From NCBI RefSeq assembly GCF_900104355.1, contig NZ_FNIY01000001.1, positions 124,001 through 188,000 of the forward strand: a stretch of DNA of 64,000 nucleotides, in the 5' to 3' direction. Positions 25,410 through 33,618 of this stretch are shown here, piece by piece. The notes beneath the pieces are model-generated. The model was given only the letters and a program-made list of their open reading frames with translations, was not told the origin of the DNA and did no database searches. Position 1 is the stretch's first letter. Every line of letters begins with the position of its first letter. This stretch comes from Phyllobacterium sp. OV277. Its GTDB lineage: Bacteria > Pseudomonadota > Alphaproteobacteria > Rhizobiales > Rhizobiaceae. The translations under genes and the position numbers were made by a program.

Positions 25410-26165
25410 TCAGGCTGCCTCGCCGATGATATCGGCATAGCCGTTCTCTTCAAGATGGAGGGCAAGGTTCTTGTCGCCCGACTTGATGACCTGTCCCTTG
25501 TAAAGGACATGGACACTATCAGGAACGATATAATCGAGCAGACGCTGATAGTGGGTGATCACGATCACCGCACGGTCAGGCGAGCGCAGCGCATTGACGC
25601 CATCGGAAACAATCTTCAGCGCGTCGATGTCGAGGCCGGAATCGGTCTCGTCAAGCACGCAAAGCTTTGGCTCCAGCAGTTTCATCTGCAGGATTTCCGC
25701 ACGCTTCTTTTCGCCGCCGGAGAAACCGACATTGAGCGGACGCTTCAGCATGGCAATATCCATATCGAGCGATGCCGCAGCCGTTTTTACGCGGGCGATG
25801 AAATCAGGAATTTTTAGTGGCTCTTCACCGCGCGCCTTGCGCTGCGAGTTCATCGCCACTTTCAGGAATTCCATCGTCGCAACACCAGGTATTTCCATCG
25901 GATACTGGAACGCCAGGAAAATGCCCTTGGCCGCACGCTCGGATGGATCGAGTTCCAGAATGGATTCGCCATTGTAAAGAATGTCGCCTGATGTGACTTC
26001 GTAATCTTCACGGCCCGCAAGAATATAGGACAGTGTCGACTTGCCGGAACCGTTCGGCCCCATAATCGCCGCCACTTCGCCCGCCTTGACCGTGAGGTTA
26101 AGGCCGCGAATGATTTCGGTGTCCGTATCTGCGATCTTCGCATGAAGGTTGATGATCTCAAGCAT
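25410..26165 (-). CDS. sufC: Fe-S cluster assembly ATPase SufC
   Basis: The 251-residue ABC-type ATPase has Walker A GPNGSGKST near residue 37, the signature FSGGEKKRAEILQM near residue 150 and Walker B CVLDETDSGLD. It powers conformational change of the SufBC2D scaffold rather than transport. AAAGGG precedes the ATG. It lies between sufB and sufD in the normal order. Confidence 0.96.
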   Translation of the reverse strand: MLEIINLHAKIADTDTEIIRGLNLTVKAGEVAAIMGPNGSGKSTLSYILAGREDYEVTSGDILYNGESILELDPSERAAKGIFLAFQYPMEIPGVATMEFLKVAMNSQRKARGEEPLKIPDFIARVKTAAASLDMDIAMLKRPLNVGFSGGEKKRAEILQMKLLEPKLCVLDETDSGLDIDALKIVSDGVNALRSPDRAVIVITHYQRLLDYIVPDSVHVLYKGQVIKSGDKNLALHLEENGYADIIGEAA

Positions 26166-26255
26166 TGTATTACCCTTTGAATTCCGTGGGATCAGCCGTG
26201 GCGATCCCTAATATGATCTTGTTTGGCGAATGACTGGCCCTTGGCCGCCACATGG

Positions 26256-27782
26256 CTATCCGACTGAGCCCTCAAGGCTGATGCCGATCAGTTTCTGCGC
26301 TTCCACGGCAAATTCCATCGGCAGTTCCTGAATGACTTCCTTGACGAAGCCATTGACGATCAACGCAATAGCCTCCTCTTCCGGAATGCCGCGCTGCATC
26401 ACATAGAACAGCGCATCTTCGGAAATTTTTGAGGTCGTCGCTTCGTGTTCGAACTGGGCGGTGGCGTTCTTTGCCTCGATGTAAGGCACCGTATGCGCAC
26501 CGCAATCATTGCCGATCAGCAGCGAGTCACACTGGGTGAAGTTACGCGCATTCTCCGCCTTGCGATGGGCCGAAACCTGACCGCGATAGGTGTTGTTCGA
26601 CTTACCAGCCGAAATACCCTTGGAGATGATACGGCTCGACGTGTTCTTGCCGAGGTGCAGCATCTTGGTGCCGCTGTCGATCTGCTGATGACCATTGGAA
26701 ACCGCGATGGAATAGAATTCGCCGCGTGAATTGTCGCCGCGCAGGATCACCGATGGGTATTTCCACGTAATCGCCGAACCGGTTTCAACCTGTGTCCACG
26801 AAATCTTGGAGTTCTTGCCGCGGCAATCGCCACGCTTGGTCACGAAGTTGTAAATGCCGCCCTTGCCTTCCGCATCACCGGGGAACCAGTTCTGCACGGT
26901 CGAATATTTGATCTCGGCATCATCAAGTGCAATCAATTCCACAACTGCCGCATGCAGCTGGTTCTCATCGCGCTGTGGTGCCGTGCAGCCTTCGAGATAG
27001 GACACATAAGCGCCCTCTTCGGCAATGATCAGCGTGCGTTCGAACTGGCCGGTATCCCGCTCATTGATGCGGAAATAGGTTGACAGTTCCATCGGGCAGC
27101 GAACACCCTTGGGCACGTAAACAAACGAACCATCGGTAAAGACAGCCGAATTCAGCGTCGCATAGAAATTATCAGAGACCGGCACAACGGAAGCCAGATA
27201 CTTCTTGATCAATTCTGGATGCTCGCGGATCGCTTCGGAGATCGAACAGAAGATGACGCCTGCTTTGGCCAGTTCAGCCTTGAAGGTTGTAACAACGGAC
27301 ACGCTGTCAAACACCGCATCCACAGCCACACGGCCTGACTTATAGACATTATCGCTGGCTTCTTCCTCATCGGAAGGGCTCGGCTCGCCCATTTTGCGCA
27401 CGCCCGCAAGGATTTCCTGCTCTTTCAGCGGAATACCCAGCTTCTCATAGGTGCGCAGCAGCTCAGGATCAACCTCGGCAAGCGATGTCGGGCCGGTCTG
27501 GTTTTTTGGTCCAGCGTAATAAACCATGTCCTGGAAGTCGATCTTCGGATAATTCACCCGCGCCCATGTGGGCTCTTCCATGGTCAGCCAGCGTTCATAG
27601 GCTTTCAGACGCCATTCCAGCATCCACTCCGGCTCGTTCTTCTTGGCCGAAATAAAGCGGATAATATCTTCGCTAAGGCCCTTTGGCGCCTTATCCATTT
27701 CGATAAGGGTCTCAAAGCCATACTTGTACTGGTCCACATCCAGGGTGCGGACCTGATCAATAGTTTCCTGCACGGCAGGCAT
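26256..27782 (-). CDS. sufB: Fe-S cluster assembly scaffold protein SufB
   Basis: The 508-residue protein is the SufB scaffold on which nascent clusters form. Recognisable stretches are [14 protein letters not shown], the [21 protein letters not shown] core and [27 protein letters not shown]. The C-terminal part holds the [22 protein letters not shown] motif with the cysteine used in cluster assembly. It lies 167 bases after the NifS-like desulfurase, in a gap that may hold an internal promoter. Confidence 0.96.
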   Translation of the reverse strand: MPAVQETIDQVRTLDVDQYKYGFETLIEMDKAPKGLSEDIIRFISAKKNEPEWMLEWRLKAYERWLTMEEPTWARVNYPKIDFQDMVYYAGPKNQTGPTSLAEVDPELLRTYEKLGIPLKEQEILAGVRKMGEPSPSDEEEASDNVYKSGRVAVDAVFDSVSVVTTFKAELAKAGVIFCSISEAIREHPELIKKYLASVVPVSDNFYATLNSAVFTDGSFVYVPKGVRCPMELSTYFRINERDTGQFERTLIIAEEGAYVSYLEGCTAPQRDENQLHAAVVELIALDDAEIKYSTVQNWFPGDAEGKGGIYNFVTKRGDCRGKNSKISWTQVETGSAITWKYPSVILRGDNSRGEFYSIAVSNGHQQIDSGTKMLHLGKNTSSRIISKGISAGKSNNTYRGQVSAHRKAENARNFTQCDSLLIGNDCGAHTVPYIEAKNATAQFEHEATTSKISEDALFYVMQRGIPEEEAIALIVNGFVKEVIQELPMEFAVEAQKLIGISLEGSVG

Positions 27783-27949
27783 TGGCGTTCTCCATCCTCG
27801 CGGGATTCAAGGTCCCGCAGTTGCAAACGTCAAGGCGTGTGTCGTCTTGAATATTTGCCTCAATGTAGTGTGCTAACGCACGATTTAACACCGGTAATCA
27901 CCGGATATTTTGTAATTATCGGCAAGTTGTTGCCAATAATCGCAATATT

Positions 27950-29125
27950 TCACGCCGCATCGGCAGCAGCCAGCTTGGACCGGTCGCGCCGCGCAACAAT
28001 TTTTGTCAGCGCATCCAGAAAAAGCGCTATCTCGTCCTGCGTGGTTTCAGGCGATGTGGAGACCCGCAGGCCGCCTGTTCCATTACCAAAACCCATGGCC
28101 GCAAGCACATGGCTTGGTCCAACTTTTCCCGAAGAACAGGCAGATCCTGCCGATAGCGCAATTCCCGCCAGATCGAAAGCGATTTGAACGGTTTCCGCCT
28201 TCATATCTGCAAGACTGAAGAAGGTCGTATTCGCAAGCCGGTCGACCGTATCGCCATAGATAACCGCATCCGATGCTATTGACCGGATACCGTCCTCGAT
28301 GCGCTGCCGGTTGGTAAGCCCCCAGCCACCGGATTCAAGCTGCTCGCGGGCAAACCGCGCCGCTGCGCCAAAACCTGAGAGGATGGGCAAGGCTTCCGTT
28401 CCGGCGCGATGCCCCTTTTCCTGTCCACCGCCGCGAACAAGCGCTTTGGGCATGACCAGATCGGAAACAGCGATAATCGCGCCAACGCCCTTGGGGCCGC
28501 CGATCTTGTGCGACGATAAAATGAGATAATCAGCAGAAGCCGTTGTGATATCGAGAGGAATCCGCCCTGCCGCCTGCACGGCATCCACCACAAGAAATCC
28601 GCCGAACTCTTTGACAATCCTGCCGATTTCGCCAATGGGCTGCAAAACGCCGGTTTCATTGTTGGCAGCCTGTACGGCAACCAATGGCAGGCCTTCGCTC
28701 TTGTTATGGGCGGCGAGACGTGCGCGCAGTTGGCCAAGGTCAAGCAGGCCATTCTTATCAACGGAAACCGTTTCAATCTGCTCCGGCGCGAACTGACCGC
28801 CTGCCAGCACACATGGATGCTCGCTGGCACTGACATAAAGCCGCGAAAGCCGCACCGGCGCGCGTCCCATCACATAATGCGGGGTGAGCAGGGTTGACGC
28901 GGCCTCGGTGGCACCCGATGTAAAGAACACATGATCAGGTTTGGCATTCACAAGAGCGGCCACCTCGCGGCGGGCGCTTTCAAGAATTGCCTTTGAAGCA
29001 CGGCCTTCGCTGTGAACGGACGATGGATTGCCCGTCTGCGCCAAAGCATCGACCACAGCATCGCGTGCCACCGCAAGCAGCGGTGCACTGGCATTGTAGT
29101 CGAGATAGGCGCGTTTTTGGGCCAT
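27950..29125 (-). CDS. Cysteine desulfurase, NifS/IscS type (SufS2)
   Basis: The 391-residue PLP enzyme has the lysine in LSSHKIGGPKGVGAI and the catalytic cysteine in GSACSSGKVGPSHVL, the long mobile-loop type of group I desulfurases. The N-terminus YLDYNASAP is also typical. It is the first gene of the suf operon, an arrangement described for Rhizobiales as sufS2BCDS1XA. An Irr-type palindrome lies about 110 bases upstream. Two desulfurases in one operon suggest division of labour, for example cluster assembly versus tRNA thiolation (inference). Confidence 0.92.
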   Translation of the reverse strand: MAQKRAYLDYNASAPLLAVARDAVVDALAQTGNPSSVHSEGRASKAILESARREVAALVNAKPDHVFFTSGATEAASTLLTPHYVMGRAPVRLSRLYVSASEHPCVLAGGQFAPEQIETVSVDKNGLLDLGQLRARLAAHNKSEGLPLVAVQAANNETGVLQPIGEIGRIVKEFGGFLVVDAVQAAGRIPLDITTASADYLILSSHKIGGPKGVGAIIAVSDLVMPKALVRGGGQEKGHRAGTEALPILSGFGAAARFAREQLESGGWGLTNRQRIEDGIRSIASDAVIYGDTVDRLANTTFFSLADMKAETVQIAFDLAGIALSAGSACSSGKVGPSHVLAAMGFGNGTGGLRVSTSPETTQDEIALFLDALTKIVARRDRSKLAAADAA

Positions 29126-29232
29126 ACCTGTCGCAAATCCTGTTCTTTTGAACTATGCGCTGGCGAAAAGCGCAATTTTCTTGAAATTCAACCTCGGACC
29201 AGCCTATTAAGCCGCTTCGAGACAAATTCTAC

Positions 29233-29259
29233 ACCAGTTTTGAACGGTTCTAAACTGGT
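29233..29259. promoter_or_regulatory. Irr-type iron control element
   Basis: The segment is a near-perfect 27-base palindrome with arms ACCAGTTT and AAACTGGT. Its core, TTTTGAACGGTTCTAAA, differs by one base from the TTTAGAAC-n-GTTCTAAA type ICE consensus bound by Irr in Rhizobiales. It lies between the first suf gene and a divergent hydrolase gene. Irr control of suf is established in relatives; binding here is inferred. Confidence 0.7.
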
Positions 29260-29331
29260 TTTATGGGTGCTGTTGATCGCCGTCAAGTCCGGCTGATAAA
29301 CAGGAACCCTGTGGCGAAGAGTGGAGTACAC

Positions 29332-30006
29332 ATGCCTGAAGTAATTTTCAATGGACCTGCGGGCCGTCTTGAGGGCCGTTATCAGCCTTCGATGGAAAAA
29401 AATGCGCCAATAGCCATCGTGCTGCACCCGCATCCACAATTTGGCGGCACCATGAACAACAAGATCGTCTACGATTTGTTCTACATGTTCCAGCAGCGCG
29501 GTTTTACGACATTGCGGTTCAACTTCCGTGGCATTGGCCGCAGCCAGGGCGAATTTGACCATGGTTCGGGCGAACTGTCCGACGCCGCCGGTGCGCTTGA
29601 CTGGGTTCAGTCGCTGCACCCTGATTCGAAAACCTGCTGGGTCGCCGGTTATTCCTTCGGTGCGTGGATCGGCATGCAGCTTCTGATGCGCCGTCCGGAG
29701 ATCGAAGGCTTTATTTCCGTTGCTCCGCAGCCCAACACCTATGATTTCTCGTTCCTCGCACCCTGCCCCTCATCGGGTCTAATACTGCATGGCGATCAGG
29801 ACAAGGTTGCCCCGGCCAAGGACGTTCAGGGTCTGGTTGACAAGCTGAAAACCCAGAAGGGCATCACCATCACCCAGAAGACAATGGTCGGCGCCAATCA
29901 CTTCTTCACCGGCATGACCGATGAAGTCATCGTAGAATGCTCCGATTATCTCGACCGCCGTCTGAATGGCGAACTGGTGGAAGCCAAGCCAAAGCGCCTG
30001 CGCTAA
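29332..30006 (+). CDS. Alpha/beta hydrolase
   Basis: The 224-residue protein has the dienelactone-hydrolase-like fold common in alphaproteobacteria: LHPHPQFGGTMNN near the oxyanion region, RFNFRGIGRSQGEFDHG, then the nucleophile elbow GYSFG with Ser108. LHGDQDKVAP gives the likely acid and GANHFFTG the histidine. GGAG precedes the ATG; a frame from 29263 would run over the promoter. It diverges from the suf operon and shares the region with the Irr box. The substrate is unknown. Confidence 0.85.
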   Translation: MPEVIFNGPAGRLEGRYQPSMEKNAPIAIVLHPHPQFGGTMNNKIVYDLFYMFQQRGFTTLRFNFRGIGRSQGEFDHGSGELSDAAGALDWVQSLHPDSKTCWVAGYSFGAWIGMQLLMRRPEIEGFISVAPQPNTYDFSFLAPCPSSGLILHGDQDKVAPAKDVQGLVDKLKTQKGITITQKTMVGANHFFTGMTDEVIVECSDYLDRRLNGELVEAKPKRLR

Positions 30007-30100
30007 CGGCTTAGGGCATTCTTGCTGCATTGCAAATCCTCGGGCCCAAACCCGAGGATTTTTGATTTGAGCCGGTTCTGTATGAAAGTGGTTCGTGGTT

Positions 30101-30232
30101 CGTGGTTCGACAAGCTCACCATGAGGGAGAGGAGTGATGAAAGGGAGCCAAGTTCTGCAACCCTTGCGCTGCAATCTCTGCGATTAGCATTGCAACCCTC
30201 CCTCTCCCTCATGGTGAGCTTGTCGAACCACG
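30101..30232. repeat. Palindromic intergenic repeat, copy 1
   Basis: Perfect 32-base inverted arms (30101-30132 and 30201-30232; outer end CGTGGTTCGACAAGCTCACC) enclose 68 bases. A second copy lies at 33370-33560 in the opposite orientation, recognisable by its internal sequence. It could act as a transcription terminator or recombination site. Confidence 0.85.
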
Positions 30233-30314
30233 CACGATGTTGCTGCAGCCATCAATTTAAAAAAATCATGCCAACTTATCCAACACCATCTCACCTCGCT
30301 TATTCTGATGGTGT

Positions 30315-30547
30315 CCTTTCCGGCGGGAATGCTCCGGAAACTTTCTGAAGTCAGGAAAGGATCGGTGATTTCGTCTGCGGGGAGAACCCAACCGCAGGGG
30401 AAGCGGTTTTATCTCACAAGGGTAAAACCAGTCATCGGGACGGGTGATCCGGGAGTTTTCTTGGTTGAAACAGGAAAATCTCCGGGGAACGCATTGATTA
30501 CACTACCAATACCAAGACTTCCGCGTTCCCCTGATGGATCGCCCGTC
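30315..30547 (+). ncRNA. Candidate structured RNA with three-way junction
   Basis: The segment folds into successive strong hairpins: CCTTTCC/GGAAAGG enclosing two small stems (30315-30360), CTGCGG/CCGCAG (30375-30397) and GGTTTTA/TAAAACC (30405-30429). A three-way junction follows, closed by a 12-base stem with one G-U pair (30439-30450 with 30536-30547). It holds one hairpin at 30452-30483 and another with perfect nine-base arms GGGGAACGC/GCGTTCCCC (30484-30492, 30523-30531). No known RNA family is recognised. An 85-codon open frame overlaps it (30308-30565). Strand and transcription are unproven, and it may instead be a mosaic repeat. Confidence 0.35.
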
Positions 30548-30633
30548 TTTCCCACCCTTCAATAGCCAGACGCGAAAGCGGGCGTGGTGATGGGAGAGGT
30601 ATGTTCTGCAACTGCAATGTTGGTGGATGTATT

Positions 30634-30829
30634 CACCCCCCTCTGTCCTGTCGGACATCTCCCCCACAAGGGGGGAGATCAGCCTTCAATACGTTTCTTG
30701 CACAATCTGAAACTGTTCCGGTTGTGCAAAGGCGTTCATGTCAATGTGATCTCCCCCCTTGTGGGGGGTCCGAAGGACGGGCGAGACCCGTGGCTCGCCC
30801 CGGCAGTCCGACAGGACAGAGGGGGGGTG
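30634..30829. repeat. RIME-like palindromic mosaic repeat, copy A
   Basis: The ends form inverted arms around TCTGTCCTGTCGGAC (left, in 30634-30656) and GTCCGACAGGACAGA (right, 30806-30829). A second inner pair of C-rich/G-rich arms flanks about 80 bases. The interior (TTGCACAATCTG... GCGTTCATGTCAATGTGATC) is shared with copy B at 54659-54816, in reverse orientation. Such elements are abundant between genes in Rhizobiales. Copy A carries an extra insert of about 40 bases near its right end. Confidence 0.8.
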
Positions 30830-30857
30830 AGCGCTGCCGGTTCGTGGTTCGTGCAAT

Positions 30858-31991
30858 CTACTTCCTACTCCCCACAACCACTCCACCCGGCACCGCCGCA
30901 TCACACCCCGTGGTCGTCGGAAACGTCAGCGGCAAGCCATCAACGGCGCGCACGGCGAGATAGGCCCAGGCCTCCGCTTCCATCGAATCGCCGTTGAGAC
31001 CCAATTCCTCAGCTGCAATAACCGCTGCACCGGTCTTGGCTGCCCCATCAGTCAGATCAGCCATGATAGTCGCATTCTTGCGACCGCCGCCGCAGATCAC
31101 CCACAGCACGGGCATGTCAGGCGCATAGGCACTGGCTTCGAGGATTGCATCGGCAGTGACTTTGGCGAGTGTGCGCGCGCCGTCGGCAAGCTCGGGATTG
31201 CCGAGATCTTCGAGCGTGAAATCATTGCGGTCGAGCGACTTTGGCGGTTTCAGGTCAAAGAACGGCTTGGCCATATAACGCCCCACGGCATCGGTCAGCA
31301 CCTGACCTTCGCTGGCAATTGTTCCGCCGGAATCATAGGCGATTCCCGCCCTGTCCTGCACCCACTGGTCGATCAGCGTGTTGCCGGGACCCGTATCAAA
31401 GGCGATGGGATCGGCAGTCCCCGATATAATCGTCACATTGGAAATACCGCCAATATTGACAAAGACGACCGGCCTGCCCTTGCCAAGCTCGGCAGGAACC
31501 CGTGCAGCGAGCGCCTGATGATAGACGGGAACCAGCGGCGCGCCTTGCCCGCCATGCACCATGTCATTGGCCCGCATGTCGTAGACGACAGGAATAGCGG
31601 TCAGATCAGCCAGCAACTTGCCATCACCCAACTGTACCGTCAGTTTCTCCAGCGGCCGATGCAAAACTGTCTGGCCATGAAACCCAATAATATCAATGGC
31701 ATCGGCGCTTAGCTTGTGATTAGAGAGAAAGCCGAGAACCGCCTCGCCATGCCGCCTGGTCAATTCCTGTTCAATTGCTGCGAGACTGCCGGGCCGTTCA
31801 TTGCGCGTGCGAATGGATTTTGCTTCACCAAGCCCCGCTTCGATGCGGCGGCGGAATGCCGACTCATAGGCGACAAAGCCTGACGGACCGCGCCGAACCT
31901 CGTTTTTGCCATCGGTTTCGAGGAGCGCGATGTCGATTCCATCCATAGATGTTCCGCTCATCAGGCCAATTGCCCGCCTTATCGCTGTCAC
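30858..31991 (-). CDS. anmK: Anhydro-N-acetylmuramic acid kinase
   Basis: The 377-residue enzyme has the AnmK phosphate loop [15 protein letters not shown] at residues 9-23, followed by [44 protein letters not shown] and [13 protein letters not shown]. It hydrolyses the anhydro ring of recycled anhMurNAc and phosphorylates it, feeding peptidoglycan recycling. The start is a GTG with AAAGGG upstream. It diverges from tyrS, a pairing common in alphaproteobacteria. It is consistent with the transglycosylases and amidase elsewhere in the window that generate its substrate. Confidence 0.94.
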   Translation of the reverse strand: MTAIRRAIGLMSGTSMDGIDIALLETDGKNEVRRGPSGFVAYESAFRRRIEAGLGEAKSIRTRNERPGSLAAIEQELTRRHGEAVLGFLSNHKLSADAIDIIGFHGQTVLHRPLEKLTVQLGDGKLLADLTAIPVVYDMRANDMVHGGQGAPLVPVYHQALAARVPAELGKGRPVVFVNIGGISNVTIISGTADPIAFDTGPGNTLIDQWVQDRAGIAYDSGGTIASEGQVLTDAVGRYMAKPFFDLKPPKSLDRNDFTLEDLGNPELADGARTLAKVTADAILEASAYAPDMPVLWVICGGGRKNATIMADLTDGAAKTGAAVIAAEELGLNGDSMEAEAWAYLAVRAVDGLPLTFPTTTGCDAAVPGGVVVGSRK

Positions 31992-32101
31992 GTCACACCC
32001 TTTCTTGTGATTCGGTTCGGAATGATGTTAAACGGCCACGTCTTGTTCGGCACGTTTCTTCATGCCGGATGCTTCCCTACGTAAAAGTTTCAGGAAAAAT
32101 C

Positions 32102-33355
32102 ATGTCTGCCTTCAAATCCGACTTTATGCACACGCTTTCCACGCGCGGCTTCATCCATCAGGTCTCCGACGAGGCTGGTCTGGATGCGCTTTTCGCCAAG
32201 GAGACAGTGACTGCCTATGTTGGATATGATGCGACGGCCACGAGCCTGCACATTGGCAACCTTATTTCTGCGACCATGCTGTATTGGCTGCAGGAAACCG
32301 GACACCGCCCGATTGCCCTGATGGGCGGCGGTACTTCCATGGTCGGCGACCCCTCTTTCCGCGATGAACAGCGCAAGCTGCTGACACCCGAGGCGATCAA
32401 CACGAACATTGAGGGCATCAAGCGGATTTTCGCGCGCATTCTGCGTTTTGGCGATGGCCCGACCGATGCGTTTCTGGTCAACAATGCCGATTGGCTGATG
32501 GGTCTTGGCTATGTGGAATTCCTGCGCGATGTCGGCCGCCATTTCTCGGTCAATCGGATGTTGTCCTTCGACAGCGTCAAGCTGCGGCTGGATCGGGAGC
32601 AATCCCTCTCCTTCCTCGAATTCAACTACATGATCATGCAGGGCTACGACTTCGTTGAACTCAACCGTCGTCATGGCTGCGTGTTGCAGATGGGCGGCTC
32701 GGATCAATGGGGCAACATCATCAACGGCGTTGATCTTGGCCACCGCATGGGAACCCCGCAGCTCTACGCTTTGACCACCCCGCTGCTCACCACCAGTTCA
32801 GGTGCCAAGATGGGCAAGTCAGCCTCCGGCGCGGTCTGGCTCAATGAGGATGCCTTCAGCCCCTATGATTTCTGGCAGTACTGGCGCAACACGGAGGATG
32901 CCGACGTCGGTAAATTCCTGAAGATTTTCACACGCCTTTCGCTGGATGAAATCGCGCGGCTGGAAGCGCTTGGCGGCTCGGAGATCAACGAAGCCAAGAA
33001 AATCCTCGCAACGGAAGCAACCGCAATCGTGCACGGCCGCGAAGCTGCGACAATGGCGGCCGAAACCGCCCGCACAACCTTCGAAGAAGGCGCATTGGCC
33101 ACCAACCTGCCATCCATCGATATTGCCACGGGCGAACTTGATGGCGGTATCGGTATCCTGACACTGCTTGTGAAGGCTGGTCTTGCCGGCTCAAACGGCG
33201 AAGCCCGCCGCCATATTCAGGGCGGTGCTGTCCGTGTGAACGATGCCAGTATTTCCGATGAAAAGGCGCAGGTTTCAACGGTTGATGTGACAGGTGATGG
33301 CGTGATCAAGCTGTCACTGGGCAAGAAGAAACATATTCTGGTCCGCCCTGCATAA
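32102..33355 (+). CDS. tyrS: Tyrosine--tRNA ligase
   Basis: The 417-residue class I synthetase has the HIGH-like motif HIGN at residues 50-53, the tyrosine pocket region ([13 protein letters not shown] and GGSDQWGNI), and the KMSKS-like KMGKS in [14 protein letters not shown]-terminal S4-like RNA-binding domain ends the protein ([23 protein letters not shown]). AGGA precedes the ATG; the frame upstream overlaps the anmK start and is not expected to be translated. Confidence 0.95.
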   Translation: MSAFKSDFMHTLSTRGFIHQVSDEAGLDALFAKETVTAYVGYDATATSLHIGNLISATMLYWLQETGHRPIALMGGGTSMVGDPSFRDEQRKLLTPEAINTNIEGIKRIFARILRFGDGPTDAFLVNNADWLMGLGYVEFLRDVGRHFSVNRMLSFDSVKLRLDREQSLSFLEFNYMIMQGYDFVELNRRHGCVLQMGGSDQWGNIINGVDLGHRMGTPQLYALTTPLLTTSSGAKMGKSASGAVWLNEDAFSPYDFWQYWRNTEDADVGKFLKIFTRLSLDEIARLEALGGSEINEAKKILATEATAIVHGREAATMAAETARTTFEEGALATNLPSIDIATGELDGGIGILTLLVKAGLAGSNGEARRHIQGGAVRVNDASISDEKAQVSTVDVTGDGVIKLSLGKKKHILVRPA

Positions 33356-33369
33356 CGAGCCGATTTTGC

Positions 33370-33560
33370 GTGGTTCGTGGTTCGACAAGCTCACCATGAG
33401 GGAGAGTGAGGATGCAACGCTAATCGCAAAGAGTGCAGCACAAAGATTGCAGATCGCAGATATTGCAGTTCGCAGATATTGCAGTTCGCAAATGTAGCAG
33501 AATTTGGCTCCCTTGCATCACCCCTCTCCCTCATGGTGAGCTTGTCGAACCACGAACCAC
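33370..33560. repeat. Palindromic intergenic repeat, copy 2 (inverted, expanded)
   Basis: Perfect 37-base inverted arms (33370-33406 and 33524-33560) match the arms of copy 1. The interior is the reverse complement of the copy 1 interior, expanded by a 16-base tandem unit (GCAGATATTGCAGTTC) in about two full copies at 33458-33490. It separates tyrS from the convergent AsmA-like gene. Confidence 0.85.
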
Positions 33561-33618
33561 GAACCACACACCCTACCCCCGCAACAAAACCACCCAGTTT
33601 TGCTCTATTGCGTGTTTC

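Larger units (their letters stand above)
30007..30857. other. Long intergenic region with three kinds of structured sequence
   Basis: These 850 bases between the hydrolase and anmK hold a palindromic repeat (30101-30232), a multi-hairpin segment (about 30315-30547) and a RIME-like mosaic repeat (30634-30829). Several open frames of 60-140 codons cross it but none has recognisable protein content. This is the longest non-coding stretch in the window. Confidence 0.7.

Noticed and set aside
30361-30450. Cobalamin-riboswitch-like wording near the hairpin segment
   Set aside because: The conserved B12-box and core order are absent, and no B12 gene follows.
30308-30565. 85-codon frame over the multi-hairpin segment
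   Set aside because: No ribosome site, no family, and the DNA is dominated by paired stems; kept only as an alternative reading in the finding on that segment.
33458-33490. Possible CRISPR-like spaced repeats
   Set aside because: The units are contiguous with no spacers and sit inside a palindromic repeat; no cas genes occur in the window.
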